Positions 53,640 through 63,995 of a stretch of DNA of 64,000 bases are shown here, one piece after another; position 1 is the stretch's first letter, and each line of letters begins with the position of its first letter. Under the pieces are notes generated by a model. That model made no database searches. It was not told where the DNA came from and saw only the letters and a list, made by a program, of their open reading frames with translations. Both the position numbers and the translations under genes were made by a program. The DNA comes from Sinotaia quadrata. Lineage: Eukaryota; Mollusca; Gastropoda; Architaenioglossa; Viviparidae. The DNA lies in NCBI GenBank assembly GCA_028829895.1, contig CM054177.1, positions 52,821,164 through 52,885,163 of the forward strand, given 5' to 3'.

Positions 53640-54350
53640 AAGAAGAGGTTTGAGAGTGTCCGTAGATATAGTTCTCAGTCGGCACAAAATGTTGTAAGGG
53701 AAAGGTTTAAGTAAGCTAATAGAAATATTTCTGTGTGTGAAGTTTAGACAAATATTAGAAATATTTCTGTTGTAAGGAAATGAGTGGATGAAAGATTCAT
53801 AAAGTGTAATTAATGGAGATTATAAGATAATTGAAAGTGTACGTTAGTCATGAAGACCTTACTCTAATGTCTGTATCCAAGTACATTTATTTTATTAATA
53901 TACATATACCAGAAAGATATTTTATAAAGTCCTTACTCTAATGTATGTATCTAACTACATTTATTGCTATTGGTACACAAATAACAGAAATATATCACTT
54001 GAAGACCTTATTCTAGTGTGTCTAAGAACACTTGTTATTAATATATATAAAGATATAAAATGAACGCCTCTATGGAGTAGTAATACCTTTACTTATTCTT
54101 GTTGTTGTCGAATTTGATGATGTCTTTCGCATACCTGACTGCACACGTGTGTACCTGAGAGCAATTGTGTAACTGAATGACTGACAGACTTCCGTGTGAA
54201 ACTGGCCTGGGCCAATATGCAACACTAAATAGACAGCACGCCTTGCTTTGAAAGAGTGTCTACAGTGCTCGGAAAACTATATGCAAATTCTGTTTGTTCC
54301 CACGCGCGGTGATCATAACGCGTGTCTCCCTGCCAAGGGAAAGGTTGGAA
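53640..54350. repeat. AT-rich DNA with a degenerate ~78-bp repeat
   Basis: 53848-54060 has about three diverged units sharing GAAGACCTTACTCTAATGT and CTAACTACATTTATT. The rest is unrecognised. Confidence 0.6.
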
Positions 54351-54354
54351 GACT

Positions 54355-54600
54355 GTTGTGATCAAGAAATTGTGACTTGTGACAAGATGAATAGGGATCA
54401 AGAAATGTGACTTGTGACAAGATGAATAGGGATCAAGAAATGTGACTTGTGACAAGATGAATAGGGATCAAGAAATGTGACTTGTGACAAGATGAACAGG
54501 GATCAAGAAATTGTGGCTTGTGACAAGATGAATAGGGATCAAGAAATTATTACATGTGACAAGATGAATAGGGATCAAGAAATTGTGACTTGTGACAAGG
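54355..54600. repeat. Minisatellite, ~36 bp, about 7 units
   Basis: Units hold GATCAAGAAATGTGACTTGT then GACAAGATGAATAGG. Frames on both strands are repeat-derived. 54600-55035 after it has no recognised gene. Confidence 0.94.
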
Positions 54601-55035
54601 GGAAAGTTGGAGAAACTGTGACGTCATATGTTTCTTTATCGGAGTCTGTTGGCTTGTATTGCATGTGACCAACAAATCAATAACTACCGTTTGGTTTATA
54701 TAGAGAGAGGGAGATTTGCTGCAATAATTCAACTGACTACCACGAACAGCAACAATACCATCAACATCAACACCCCCTCCATCGCCAAAATGTTTCATAT
54801 TGCCCAGAAAATGCATGTTGCCTGTTTTTAATGTTAGAGCGATTTTGTTGAGTTAATACAATTGTTCCTATTGGTTATTATTTGCAGTCTATATTTATTT
54901 AATGTGTGTGTGCTACACTTACATTATTTATTTACTCTGTCCTCTATGTTGCTGAATATTTCAAATCAGTTAGTGAGCAACGTCTCTAGAACATCAAATA
55001 ATTTCACCCAGCTTCCGTCGATTCCATTAGATGCT

Positions 55036-55111
55036 CATTTCCTGTTCAATGTTAGATCTACTTACATTAGTCAACACTCTCAGCATTCTAAAACATTCTG
55101 CTTATGTTAGT
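55036..55111. repeat. Host ~41-bp repeat, left part (interrupted by the LTR element)
   Basis: Units share TTAGTCAA(C/T)ACT and TAAAACATTC. The array resumes at 62818, so the retrotransposon landed inside it. Confidence 0.7.
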
Positions 55112-55116
55112 CAATA
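55112..55116. other. Left target-site duplication CAATA
   Basis: Matches CAATA at 62813-62817 immediately after the 3' LTR. Removing the element and one copy restores a continuous host repeat unit. Confidence 0.9.
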
Positions 55117-56802
55117 TGTGACGATGTGTGACAAATTCTGTGTCATGACCTCGTGACCCAATTGCTCGTTTCAAAATTAAATTTTTGAACGGACCTTTGT
55201 TGAAATTCACCCGTGATACATCAGTATCGAGAGAAGCTTTCTAGCAAGGTCAGATTGTTGCATAACTTTAGGCCAGTGTCCAGCACCTTCGAGATCAACA
55301 ACATACCACGTGAACGGTCACGTGATGCGTTCAATGCAGTTTCATAAAAAACGATCATAAGGCGCAAAAATACTCACTCACTCCCAGATCGGCAGACACA
55401 CCAGACGCTGTATTAGCTCGTCCCGCCGCCATACCAGAGTCGTAAGAGAGTCGAAGATGAACCCGCGCTAGAGCAGTAAAATCTACTTTTAAGAGGTAAC
55501 AATAACACGTCTACTTCTTACAGTATCTATTGCATTTATTGATTGTATTTTGTAATTGAATTGACGTATGTATTTTGTGCAGCTTAGCGCTATTTTAGCC
55601 AAAGCACGTGTTTCGATGTAAAAGGGACAAATCTAAAAGTTATTGTATATAAATTATTGTAACCTTTTCTTATCTTTAATTTATATAATCTTAAATTCAC
55701 TAGTGCCGCCAGTATGTCTGTGCACGTGGTGAATTCTTCTTTGTAATTCAACTTGTTCTTGCATATAATTTTTTGTGTAAAATTGTAAAGCATTCATGCT
55801 TCATTTTGAATTAATCCTTTGTGTGAATTCCAATTTTTAATGCTGTAAATATTTGGGAATTCATACGTTCGTGTAATGTTATATGTAACACACACGTGGA
55901 CCACAATGTATATTTAAATATAACCATATTTGAATTGTAAACGACACGATAGTCAAAGATTCTAAATTCAGAACCTTAAACAAAGAAACATGTGCTTGGG
56001 TTTTGCGAATATAGACGCAAATAGTTACAGAGCCCAAATCCTTTGTTTCAGCCGGGTTCTTATGTTACTCCTCTCTACCTTCGTACTTCTTGAGTCGTAC
56101 ACCGACTCGGGTGTCTTCATGACCCATACGTGAACTATGCAGAAGTACCTCGTGTTAACTACGGTTAACGATTCGTCGCAAGTACATTAGCGATGCAGTA
56201 ATTGAGTGGACGATTGACTGTTATGCTATGCAGTACTGACGATGAGCCAAAGGATGTGGACCAGTTCTAACCAGTTGAACCCCACACGCGACCAAGAGTG
56301 TAGTTAAGTATATCTACTAGGGTCCAGAATCAAATGACTATTTGGCAAGAGAATTCTCGTTAAGACTTTTAACAAAGACGGTAAAATGAGAGAACAACGC
56401 TGTGTAGAATTAAGACGTCGTGTTCGTAATTAATCGTTGCTGTTAATTGTTAAATTTATTAAATCTTATTTCATTTTGTTAAGAACCTCTTTTTGTAGTA
56501 AATTTGTATGCATATAGACCAAAATGCGGATTGGATGGGGGCTGTCTGAGCTAAACGAATGACGTAATGAATGCATATGAATCTAAGAGAGTTTTTAACG
56601 ATTTCCAATCTAGCTAAAGTACGCAAATTATCAGTTTCGTAAATCTGTGATCTAGACTACAAAGATGCATTTTTAATTTAGTCGAATGATGATTTGAGCA
56701 ACCAGTCTGTTTAGGTTAAAGAGAGGGAATTAATTTAAATAGTAAATTAAAGTTCTATAATTTCCTAAGCAGGGTCTTTAAATAAATACTGGAAACGTAA
56801 CA
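55117..56802 (+). repeat. 5' long terminal repeat
   Basis: 1686 bp. A line-by-line comparison with 61127-62812 shows no difference. It contains five CACGTG E-boxes at 55307, 55319, 55605, 55723 and 55893, a TATA-like TATATAAA at 55646-55653, and AATAAA at 56781-56786, 16 bp before its end. The U3/R/U5 limits cannot be set from sequence alone. Confidence 0.95.
55307..55324. promoter_or_regulatory. Paired E-boxes in the LTR
   Basis: Two CACGTG palindromes separated by 6 bp (CACGTGAACGGTCACGTG). This is a canonical bHLH-zip/clock-type binding core. The pair is repeated at 61317-61334 in the 3' LTR. Confidence 0.5.
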
Positions 56803-56806
56803 AGTG

Positions 56807-56824
56807 TGGCCTCGTCATGGGATT
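56807..56824 (+). promoter_or_regulatory. Primer-binding-site candidate
   Basis: TGGCCTCGTCATGGGATT starts 4 nt after the 5' LTR. TGG complements a tRNA CCA end, and the last eight bases complement AATCCCAT, a common T-arm sequence. The middle does not match the acceptor stem of any tRNA I can recall, so the primer is unknown. Confidence 0.6.
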
Positions 56825-57417
56825 GATATGTATTAAATTGTAACATTTTTTTATACATAGGGCGTATCATAAACCTAGAAACGAACGAACGAACTGAGAA
56901 TTGCCAATATTCTATTGATTCAGGATTGTTGAAATATTTATCTTGCTTTTGTTGTGACATGTGCATGTATTCTTTTGCAGAGTAGCGTGCATGTTTAATC
57001 AATGTTAATATGTTTAAGCGTAGTTAAGTGTTTAATATTGATTATTTAATGATTATTTGGCATGGTGATGTTAAATATTTCATTGTGAGAAGTCGACGTG
57101 TTATACCGCCAGCTAGGAGAGTTACCGGTAGTAACAGACTTCGGACTATTATATTTAGGGTGCTAAGTATAATGTGTAATGTTGTATGGTTGGAGCCGTG
57201 ACATTACGGAAGCCTTGGAGACAACAGATTTGTAACCAAGCAGGTGAACGTGTAACCAACGCGTAATTTATTTCGGAAGGTGTTCTGAGTAAATTCAATA
57301 ATTTTTGTAAGGTCGTAGCCTAAAAGTTATTGTGGGATAAAGCGGAGTTTATCGCCTACGGTTAGATACACAATCACGAGAGATATTTATTGTAGCCAGA
57401 CGCGCTAAATAAATAAG
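56825..57417 (+). other. Retrotransposon 5' leader
   Basis: 593 bp between the primer-binding-site candidate and the start codon, with no sizeable plus-strand frame. Expected to carry packaging and dimerisation signals if the element is mobilised in trans; none is identified. Confidence 0.6.
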
Positions 57418-60414
57418 ATGGATCTCGAACAGACTATTGCGAGTCTGAGAGAGATAGGTTCCTTAATCGGATACCGAACGGAAGACGAGGTAATGAACTT
57501 CGTGAGAACTGAACTAGACAGGAGAGAGGAACGCGAAAAGAGGAGAGAGGAACACGAACGAGAGATGGAACGGATAGAGATAGAAGATGATCACCTTACG
57601 ACTTTAATAGATCTAAGGATCGATGAACGGATAGGGAGCTTACAGCTCATGGAGATTCTAAAACGCGAACAGAAGATAGGCATATCACTAGAATATAGAG
57701 GTGAACAGCTACGTATTTTCGTCTTGCTAGCACTCAATGAAAAGGAAATAGAACACAGGGAAGAAATTAGATCTTCAATAAGCTCACGAGCAAAACAGTT
57801 GTGTGATAAAGATTTCCAATTCAAAGGGGAAGGGAAGGCTGAAATACGAGATCTAACGTTCGAAATTAGAAAGTTGAAGAAAGAGAGGCTAGTGCTTATG
57901 GAAAGGGAAGGAAGTCTAGAATTAGAATGGTTGTGGACAGAAATCAAAACAGAGTCTAAAATTGCTGGGGAAAGTACTGTTGACAAATTACGACAGGAAG
58001 GTCAGGCCGTGAACTTTGACTTGCCGAGGTCAAACACCGCGAGCGTGGAGACTGACACACAGAAATTAGTCGCGCTACCAAACACAGCAGACGAATTAGA
58101 CAGTTTGATTGAAAACAAAAACAAATGTTTTGACGAAACCATTACAGTTCAACTTGCTAACCAGTTTACAGAAACAGTTAGCGCACAGAAGCTTGATCTT
58201 GAAACAGAGACAAGAAAAGACACTGTTGTTAAGGACTTAATAACACGTGTAGAATTTGGACAAACACATACACCGCCGTGTACGTGTGACACCTTGGTTG
58301 ACGGACTGAATGCGCATGATAAGATAGAGACAGATTCTATCGGTTGTGTACCGTTAAGGTGTGATGAAACTTCTAGCAACACAGTGACTGATTTTTCTGA
58401 CAGGACAAGTATGCATGAGAAGATAGAAACGGGTTCTATCAGTTGTGTATTGTTGAAAGGCAGTGACACATCCACTGAGTCTACTGACCGAACTGTTAGT
58501 TTAAGAGAGAGTCATGAAAATGTGCTCGCTACGAAGACTGACATCGGCAGATCTCGATCTCCGATGATTGACGTGAGTCATGACGTAATTTTAGAACACA
58601 AGATTATTGCGTTATGCGAGGTTTCGAGTGCTAACACATTGATAGCCAGGGAAACAGAAGTATTTGATCCAGATGACAGTATAGGTAGCATTACAGACGG
58701 AGACAATGTGCCTATGATAAATTCATTTACTTCAGATGACATGACAGTTGTCAGAGCTGAGACAGAGTTCTTTTCCAAACGTGACATGGAAGAAGATATA
58801 GTCGAAAACTGTACAAGGACGAAATCTAGTATTTCTAACATAGGGATATTAGAGACGGTCAACGATAATGCATGTGTACTGACGTGTATGCACGCAGTTG
58901 TCAGAGACATGGCAGAACCGTCTGCAGATAAATCACTTAACGGAATTAGTGACGTAGACAGAAGCCACGGTACATGGACTACCTTTATTGACTCACCTGT
59001 TGAGATAAAGGAATGTCATGAGTACGTACCAAAAACTGAGACAAGTGGAAGTAAGGAGGAGGGGGTTTCATTAACTGATATGTTCCTTGATTCACTGACG
59101 ATAAGTACGGAGTGTAATTCTGAGATGATCAAAGACACAGTACAAATGCGTGACAGAACTAGATTGATAGATAATGAAAACCGGAGTGACGGACTGATAA
59201 CCAGAGTAGGTGGGACATCAGAACTGTTACTGACATCAGATGCAGAGAATTATGATAGAGGAAACAGTGGGAGTGTAGCCTACAACACACAGGGAGTAGA
59301 CATGGTGATGTTATTCAGTGTATTAGAGACAGGTAACATTCACTGCCAGTTAGTGACTGAGACTGACAGAATTTCCATCATATATTCTGACGATTTGATG
59401 AGAAGACACATTGAATTAACTGAGTCAGTGGGGACAGACTATGTTAGTTCAATAAACGGTATGGTCCAGGGGAGACAATCAGTAACTCTTGGGGAGTTTA
59501 AGGCAGAACCCTTGTTCATACAACCGCAGGAATCTGACTTGCTGGCGAGTGAGTCTGACCCCCCAGTGACTAGGGAATACTCGAGTGGAGAGTTAGACAA
59601 TTCTAGAGTCACAAAAGAGACACAGACTTATGTTGTCAAGGAGAGAGACAAATTGACAGACATAACAGTCGAACACCTAGTTGTGAATGGGTTAAAACAG
59701 AAAACAACTAGTGGGATGAGGTATTTCACTTCAGTCTATGATAAAATCAGGAGAACAGAACCTCCAGATTTAGAGGGGACGCTAATGTTGCAATTCAGGT
59801 ATTTCAGAGAGACTGGTAGCCACGACAGAGCACATTTGCGAACCTATGACGTTAGACTTGATGCGAAATGGACCCATAGTAGATCTGACGCCATTCCGAC
59901 AAAAGACGTTGAGTGCATGCGAACTAGAGACGTTCAATGTGTACACAATGACGTAGCTACAGATGCACGAAACACCAAGAGAGCAAATTTCCATTTGCGT
60001 GAGTTCAGTGACAAGGCTAAGAGCGATAGATTTGAAATTCAGACATCGCAGAGTCAATGCCACACTGACACTGACATGATACCGAACGTATCGAGAAGTT
60101 TGAAACTGTTAGACAGGGTAGAGACCAGTCATGCAGAAACTGACACTACCAGAAACATTTTAAACTTGACAAGTACTTTGGGGAGTTTTGAAAGAGATAA
60201 AACACTTCAAGGACGTACTTACCGGACGAGAAATGAAAAGTCTAAACTTGACATGCAATATATTGCACCTCACAGTGACATTCTGACGAACAGAGTAAGA
60301 AAGAAAGAATACAGTTGTCATGCCGTAGACATGTTGACACACATGGGCGACGACGTGTATTGGGGTTGGGACAGAACTACGAAGATTGTGCTAGGCAGGA
60401 TAGTGCAGCATTAG
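57418..60414 (+). CDS. Single retrotransposon protein, 998 aa, function unknown, Gag-leader-like N-terminus
   Basis: Start context AAGATGG is strong, and the frame is intact to TAG. Residues 1-55 (MDLEQTIASLREIG…, then RREEREKRREEHEREMERIE) resemble the charged helical leader of invertebrate Ty3/gypsy Gag. Residues ~60-190 are Glu/Arg/Lys-rich and probably helical or coiled-coil. From ~190 onward it is polar, rich in Thr/Ser/Asp/Glu, low in hydrophobic runs and probably largely disordered. Two related segments near 301-355 share KIETxSIxCV. The C-terminal third is more basic (TRDVQC, RKKEYSCH) and ends DDVYWGWDRTTKIVLGRIVQ. No CCHC knuckle, DTG/DSG protease, RT, RNase H or integrase core was seen. 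An isolated YSDD is not in RT context. Confidence 0.8.
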   Translation: MDLEQTIASLREIGSLIGYRTEDEVMNFVRTELDRREEREKRREEHEREMERIEIEDDHLTTLIDLRIDERIGSLQLMEILKREQKIGISLEYRGEQLRIFVLLALNEKEIEHREEIRSSISSRAKQLCDKDFQFKGEGKAEIRDLTFEIRKLKKERLVLMEREGSLELEWLWTEIKTESKIAGESTVDKLRQEGQAVNFDLPRSNTASVETDTQKLVALPNTADELDSLIENKNKCFDETITVQLANQFTETVSAQKLDLETETRKDTVVKDLITRVEFGQTHTPPCTCDTLVDGLNAHDKIETDSIGCVPLRCDETSSNTVTDFSDRTSMHEKIETGSISCVLLKGSDTSTESTDRTVSLRESHENVLATKTDIGRSRSPMIDVSHDVILEHKIIALCEVSSANTLIARETEVFDPDDSIGSITDGDNVPMINSFTSDDMTVVRAETEFFSKRDMEEDIVENCTRTKSSISNIGILETVNDNACVLTCMHAVVRDMAEPSADKSLNGISDVDRSHGTWTTFIDSPVEIKECHEYVPKTETSGSKEEGVSLTDMFLDSLTISTECNSEMIKDTVQMRDRTRLIDNENRSDGLITRVGGTSELLLTSDAENYDRGNSGSVAYNTQGVDMVMLFSVLETGNIHCQLVTETDRISIIYSDDLMRRHIELTESVGTDYVSSINGMVQGRQSVTLGEFKAEPLFIQPQESDLLASESDPPVTREYSSGELDNSRVTKETQTYVVKERDKLTDITVEHLVVNGLKQKTTSGMRYFTSVYDKIRRTEPPDLEGTLMLQFRYFRETGSHDRAHLRTYDVRLDAKWTHSRSDAIPTKDVECMRTRDVQCVHNDVATDARNTKRANFHLREFSDKAKSDRFEIQTSQSQCHTDTDMIPNVSRSLKLLDRVETSHAETDTTRNILNLTSTLGSFERDKTLQGRTYRTRNEKSKLDMQYIAPHSDILTNRVRKKEYSCHAVDMLTHMGDDVYWGWDRTTKIVLGRIVQH

Positions 60415-61081
60415 ATATGATGATTTGATACCTTCTTTGAATTTTCATTATTTTCTTGTTGTACCGTAGTTGGTGGTTGTTACTGTAAATATGTTGGACA
60501 TTTCATAAAAACTTGGGACAAGCTATAACACTGATTGAATTGTGTTAGTGTTATAACTCTGAATATGACAGGGACTGATAGATAGTTCATTTGAGTTGGT
60601 AATTCATAAACCCTGATATTTGGTTGATACAGGAAATCAATATCTGGAACTTTTCATAACCTGCATATTGATAGTGTTGTTCATTGGAAGTCAATTTTTT
60701 TGATCACACTATTGTTGGATACGTATTCAGTGGAATTGGTTGATGTTGGATTTCTATTCTGAATAATCTGGTTAGATCGAACTAGGTTGTGTGTGAACTA
60801 TTGATTATTGGGACAGATAGTGAGAATTTCAGAACATGTTATTCCATTGGATGGATGTCTATTAAATTAGACTGGACCTTTTCTTAAATCATTTTTATTT
60901 GATTTTTTTTCTTAAATCATTTTTCTCTGATTTCTGAAATGAGAAATATTGTATGAGAGTGCCGTTAATCTAGAGTTGATTTCCCTGCCGCGTTACATTA
61001 TTTCTGGTTATGTTGAAATTTTTTAATTGTAAATTTTTTCTTCATTGTGGACTTCTACATTTTATAACACATAATTTGTAG
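60415..61081 (+). other. Retrotransposon 3' untranslated region
   Basis: T-rich, non-coding, with short direct repeats (TTCTTAAATCATTTTT twice near 60890-60925). No remnants of pol motifs were seen on either strand. Confidence 0.6.
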
Positions 61082-61113
61082 GAGGCATTTATCTTTGGTA
61101 AGATAAACGCCTC
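61082..61113 (+). promoter_or_regulatory. Perfect-looking hairpin before the polypurine tract
   Basis: GAGGCATTTATCTT and AAGATAAACGCCTC pair as a 14-bp stem with one A·C mismatch and a TGGT loop. It ends immediately before the polypurine tract. Confidence 0.75.
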
Positions 61114-61126
61114 AAAAGCAAGGGGG
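61114..61126 (+). promoter_or_regulatory. Polypurine tract
   Basis: AAAAGCAAGGGGG abuts the TGTGACG start of the 3' LTR. It is the expected plus-strand primer, with one C interrupting the purines. Confidence 0.85.
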
Positions 61127-62812
61127 TGTGACGATGTGTGACAAATTCTGTGTCATGACCTCGTGACCCAATTGCTCGTTTCAAAATTAAATTTTTGAAC
61201 GGACCTTTGTTGAAATTCACCCGTGATACATCAGTATCGAGAGAAGCTTTCTAGCAAGGTCAGATTGTTGCATAACTTTAGGCCAGTGTCCAGCACCTTC
61301 GAGATCAACAACATACCACGTGAACGGTCACGTGATGCGTTCAATGCAGTTTCATAAAAAACGATCATAAGGCGCAAAAATACTCACTCACTCCCAGATC
61401 GGCAGACACACCAGACGCTGTATTAGCTCGTCCCGCCGCCATACCAGAGTCGTAAGAGAGTCGAAGATGAACCCGCGCTAGAGCAGTAAAATCTACTTTT
61501 AAGAGGTAACAATAACACGTCTACTTCTTACAGTATCTATTGCATTTATTGATTGTATTTTGTAATTGAATTGACGTATGTATTTTGTGCAGCTTAGCGC
61601 TATTTTAGCCAAAGCACGTGTTTCGATGTAAAAGGGACAAATCTAAAAGTTATTGTATATAAATTATTGTAACCTTTTCTTATCTTTAATTTATATAATC
61701 TTAAATTCACTAGTGCCGCCAGTATGTCTGTGCACGTGGTGAATTCTTCTTTGTAATTCAACTTGTTCTTGCATATAATTTTTTGTGTAAAATTGTAAAG
61801 CATTCATGCTTCATTTTGAATTAATCCTTTGTGTGAATTCCAATTTTTAATGCTGTAAATATTTGGGAATTCATACGTTCGTGTAATGTTATATGTAACA
61901 CACACGTGGACCACAATGTATATTTAAATATAACCATATTTGAATTGTAAACGACACGATAGTCAAAGATTCTAAATTCAGAACCTTAAACAAAGAAACA
62001 TGTGCTTGGGTTTTGCGAATATAGACGCAAATAGTTACAGAGCCCAAATCCTTTGTTTCAGCCGGGTTCTTATGTTACTCCTCTCTACCTTCGTACTTCT
62101 TGAGTCGTACACCGACTCGGGTGTCTTCATGACCCATACGTGAACTATGCAGAAGTACCTCGTGTTAACTACGGTTAACGATTCGTCGCAAGTACATTAG
62201 CGATGCAGTAATTGAGTGGACGATTGACTGTTATGCTATGCAGTACTGACGATGAGCCAAAGGATGTGGACCAGTTCTAACCAGTTGAACCCCACACGCG
62301 ACCAAGAGTGTAGTTAAGTATATCTACTAGGGTCCAGAATCAAATGACTATTTGGCAAGAGAATTCTCGTTAAGACTTTTAACAAAGACGGTAAAATGAG
62401 AGAACAACGCTGTGTAGAATTAAGACGTCGTGTTCGTAATTAATCGTTGCTGTTAATTGTTAAATTTATTAAATCTTATTTCATTTTGTTAAGAACCTCT
62501 TTTTGTAGTAAATTTGTATGCATATAGACCAAAATGCGGATTGGATGGGGGCTGTCTGAGCTAAACGAATGACGTAATGAATGCATATGAATCTAAGAGA
62601 GTTTTTAACGATTTCCAATCTAGCTAAAGTACGCAAATTATCAGTTTCGTAAATCTGTGATCTAGACTACAAAGATGCATTTTTAATTTAGTCGAATGAT
62701 GATTTGAGCAACCAGTCTGTTTAGGTTAAAGAGAGGGAATTAATTTAAATAGTAAATTAAAGTTCTATAATTTCCTAAGCAGGGTCTTTAAATAAATACT
62801 GGAAACGTAACA
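61127..62812 (+). repeat. 3' long terminal repeat
   Basis: 1686 bp with a constant offset of 6010 to the 5' LTR, hence no indels, and no substitution noticed. A 67-codon minus-strand frame present in both LTRs is not supported as a gene. Confidence 0.95.
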
Positions 62813-62817
62813 CAATA
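62813..62817. other. Right target-site duplication CAATA
   Basis: Identical to 55112-55116. Confidence 0.9.
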
Positions 62818-63115
62818 CTATCAACATTTATAAACATTCCACTTATATTAGATAATACTATCAACAGTGCTGAAACATTCCGCGTTAGGTGTCGTAAATT
62901 CAATTCATATTTTTCAGCAGTTTGAACTTGTATTTCAAATGTTTTTATTTACTGGAAAGGGTGGAAATATCTGCAAGCACTTAACACTTTTTAGAAAGGG
63001 TACATAGCCTGATGTGTGCCACAAATGGGCGGGGAGAAATAGAGTCTCCAAAAGCGTGACATACTTTAAGGACACTCCTTTGTCCAAGATATGTACAGTT
63101 TCTGCGATCGATACG
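62818..63115. other. Host flank: remaining ~41-bp repeat units, then unrecognised DNA
   Basis: 62818-62885 has CTATCAACA and AAACATTCC units continuing the array seen at 55036-55111. The rest is single-copy. Confidence 0.6.
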
Positions 63116-63119
63116 CCTG

Positions 63120-63235
63120 ATAGAGATCGGGTGTTGTGTCAGAGAAATCGGATGCTGTGTCAGAGAGATCGGGTGTTGTGTCAGAGAGATCGGGTGTTGT
63201 GTCAGAGAGATCGGGTGTTGTGTCAAAGAGCTGGC
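63120..63235. repeat. Minisatellite, ~21 bp, 5 units
   Basis: The unit is AGATCGGGTGTTGTGTCAGAG, open in frames on both strands. Confidence 0.93.
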
Positions 63236-63364
63236 ATTATATGAAGGTCTTAGAGAATTTCGGGTTCAAAGATAGGCAAGGTTTCGCATAGTATTTTAAA
63301 GCTAAAACATTCTGGAGCGGGGAGGGGGAGAAGAAGTAATTCTGGCGCCCTTCTTGCACAGAAC

Positions 63365-63640
63365 ACACCACTCGTGACAGATTTATGCACGCAAGGTCAT
63401 GTCATGACTTCAAGCACAGAACACGCCTCTCTGGGCAGACTCATACACGCAAAGTCACGTCATGACTTCAACACAGAACACACCTCTCTGGGCAGACTCA
63501 TACACGCAAAGTCACGTCATGACTTCAACACAGAACACACCTCTCTGGGCAGACTCATACACGCAAAGTCACGTCATGACTTCAACACAGAACACACCTC
63601 TCTGGGCAGACTCATACACGCAAAGTCACGTCAGAACTTC
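63365..63640. repeat. Minisatellite, 57 bp, about 5 units
   Basis: Units hold ACTTCAACACAGAACACACC, TCTCTGGGCAGACTCATACA and CGCAAAGTCACGTCATG. The 19-codon period opens spurious frames. 63640-63890 is AT-rich and empty. Confidence 0.95.
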
Positions 63641-63891
63641 CACTAATGCAAAATTGACCGATTTATTAAAAATAATATGAGGATTAAAGAAAAAGTTAGA
63701 AGAAAAAGTTTTACAAATATTTTTAAAGAAATTTTAACAGAAGGAAAAGATAATGTCAGAATACTAATAATAATTAGGATTTTAATGCTTGCTAAACATT
63801 AAGAAACGTTGTATTACTGAAAAAAAATATACGTTTCGAAGCGAGATATTATTCTTATGCATACGTCTTCAAAACGAAACAAGTATTCAGC

Positions 63892-63995
<104 letters not shown>

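Larger units (their letters stand above)
55117..62812 (+). mobile_element. Complete LTR retrotransposon, apparently non-autonomous, very recent
   Basis: 7696 bp: 5' LTR 55117-56802, internal region 56803-61126, 3' LTR 61127-62812. Flanked by the 5-bp duplication CAATA. LTR ends are TGTGACG…CGTAACA, a short imperfect inverted repeat with the usual TG…CA. The internal region holds a primer-binding-site candidate, a ~600-bp leader, one 998-codon frame, a ~700-bp 3' untranslated stretch, a hairpin and a polypurine tract. A 5-bp duplication and this layout fit Ty3/gypsy-like elements, but no RT, RNase H or integrase is present to classify it. It must use enzymes supplied in trans. Comparable layouts are called LARD or TR-GAG-type elements. 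Confidence 0.93.

Noticed and set aside
55590..55793. 67-codon minus-strand frame in both LTRs
   Set aside because: Present twice only because the LTRs are identical; no motif and on the antisense strand.
59386..59400. YSDD in the retrotransposon protein as an RT active site
   Set aside because: None of the other RT motifs flank it in order or spacing, so it is taken as coincidence.
57591..60342. Minus-strand frames of 60-131 codons inside the retrotransposon
   Set aside because: They are shadows of the 998-codon plus-strand frame, with no start context or motif.
63374..63680. Two overlapping ~72-90 codon frames
   Set aside because: They are products of the 57-bp minisatellite.
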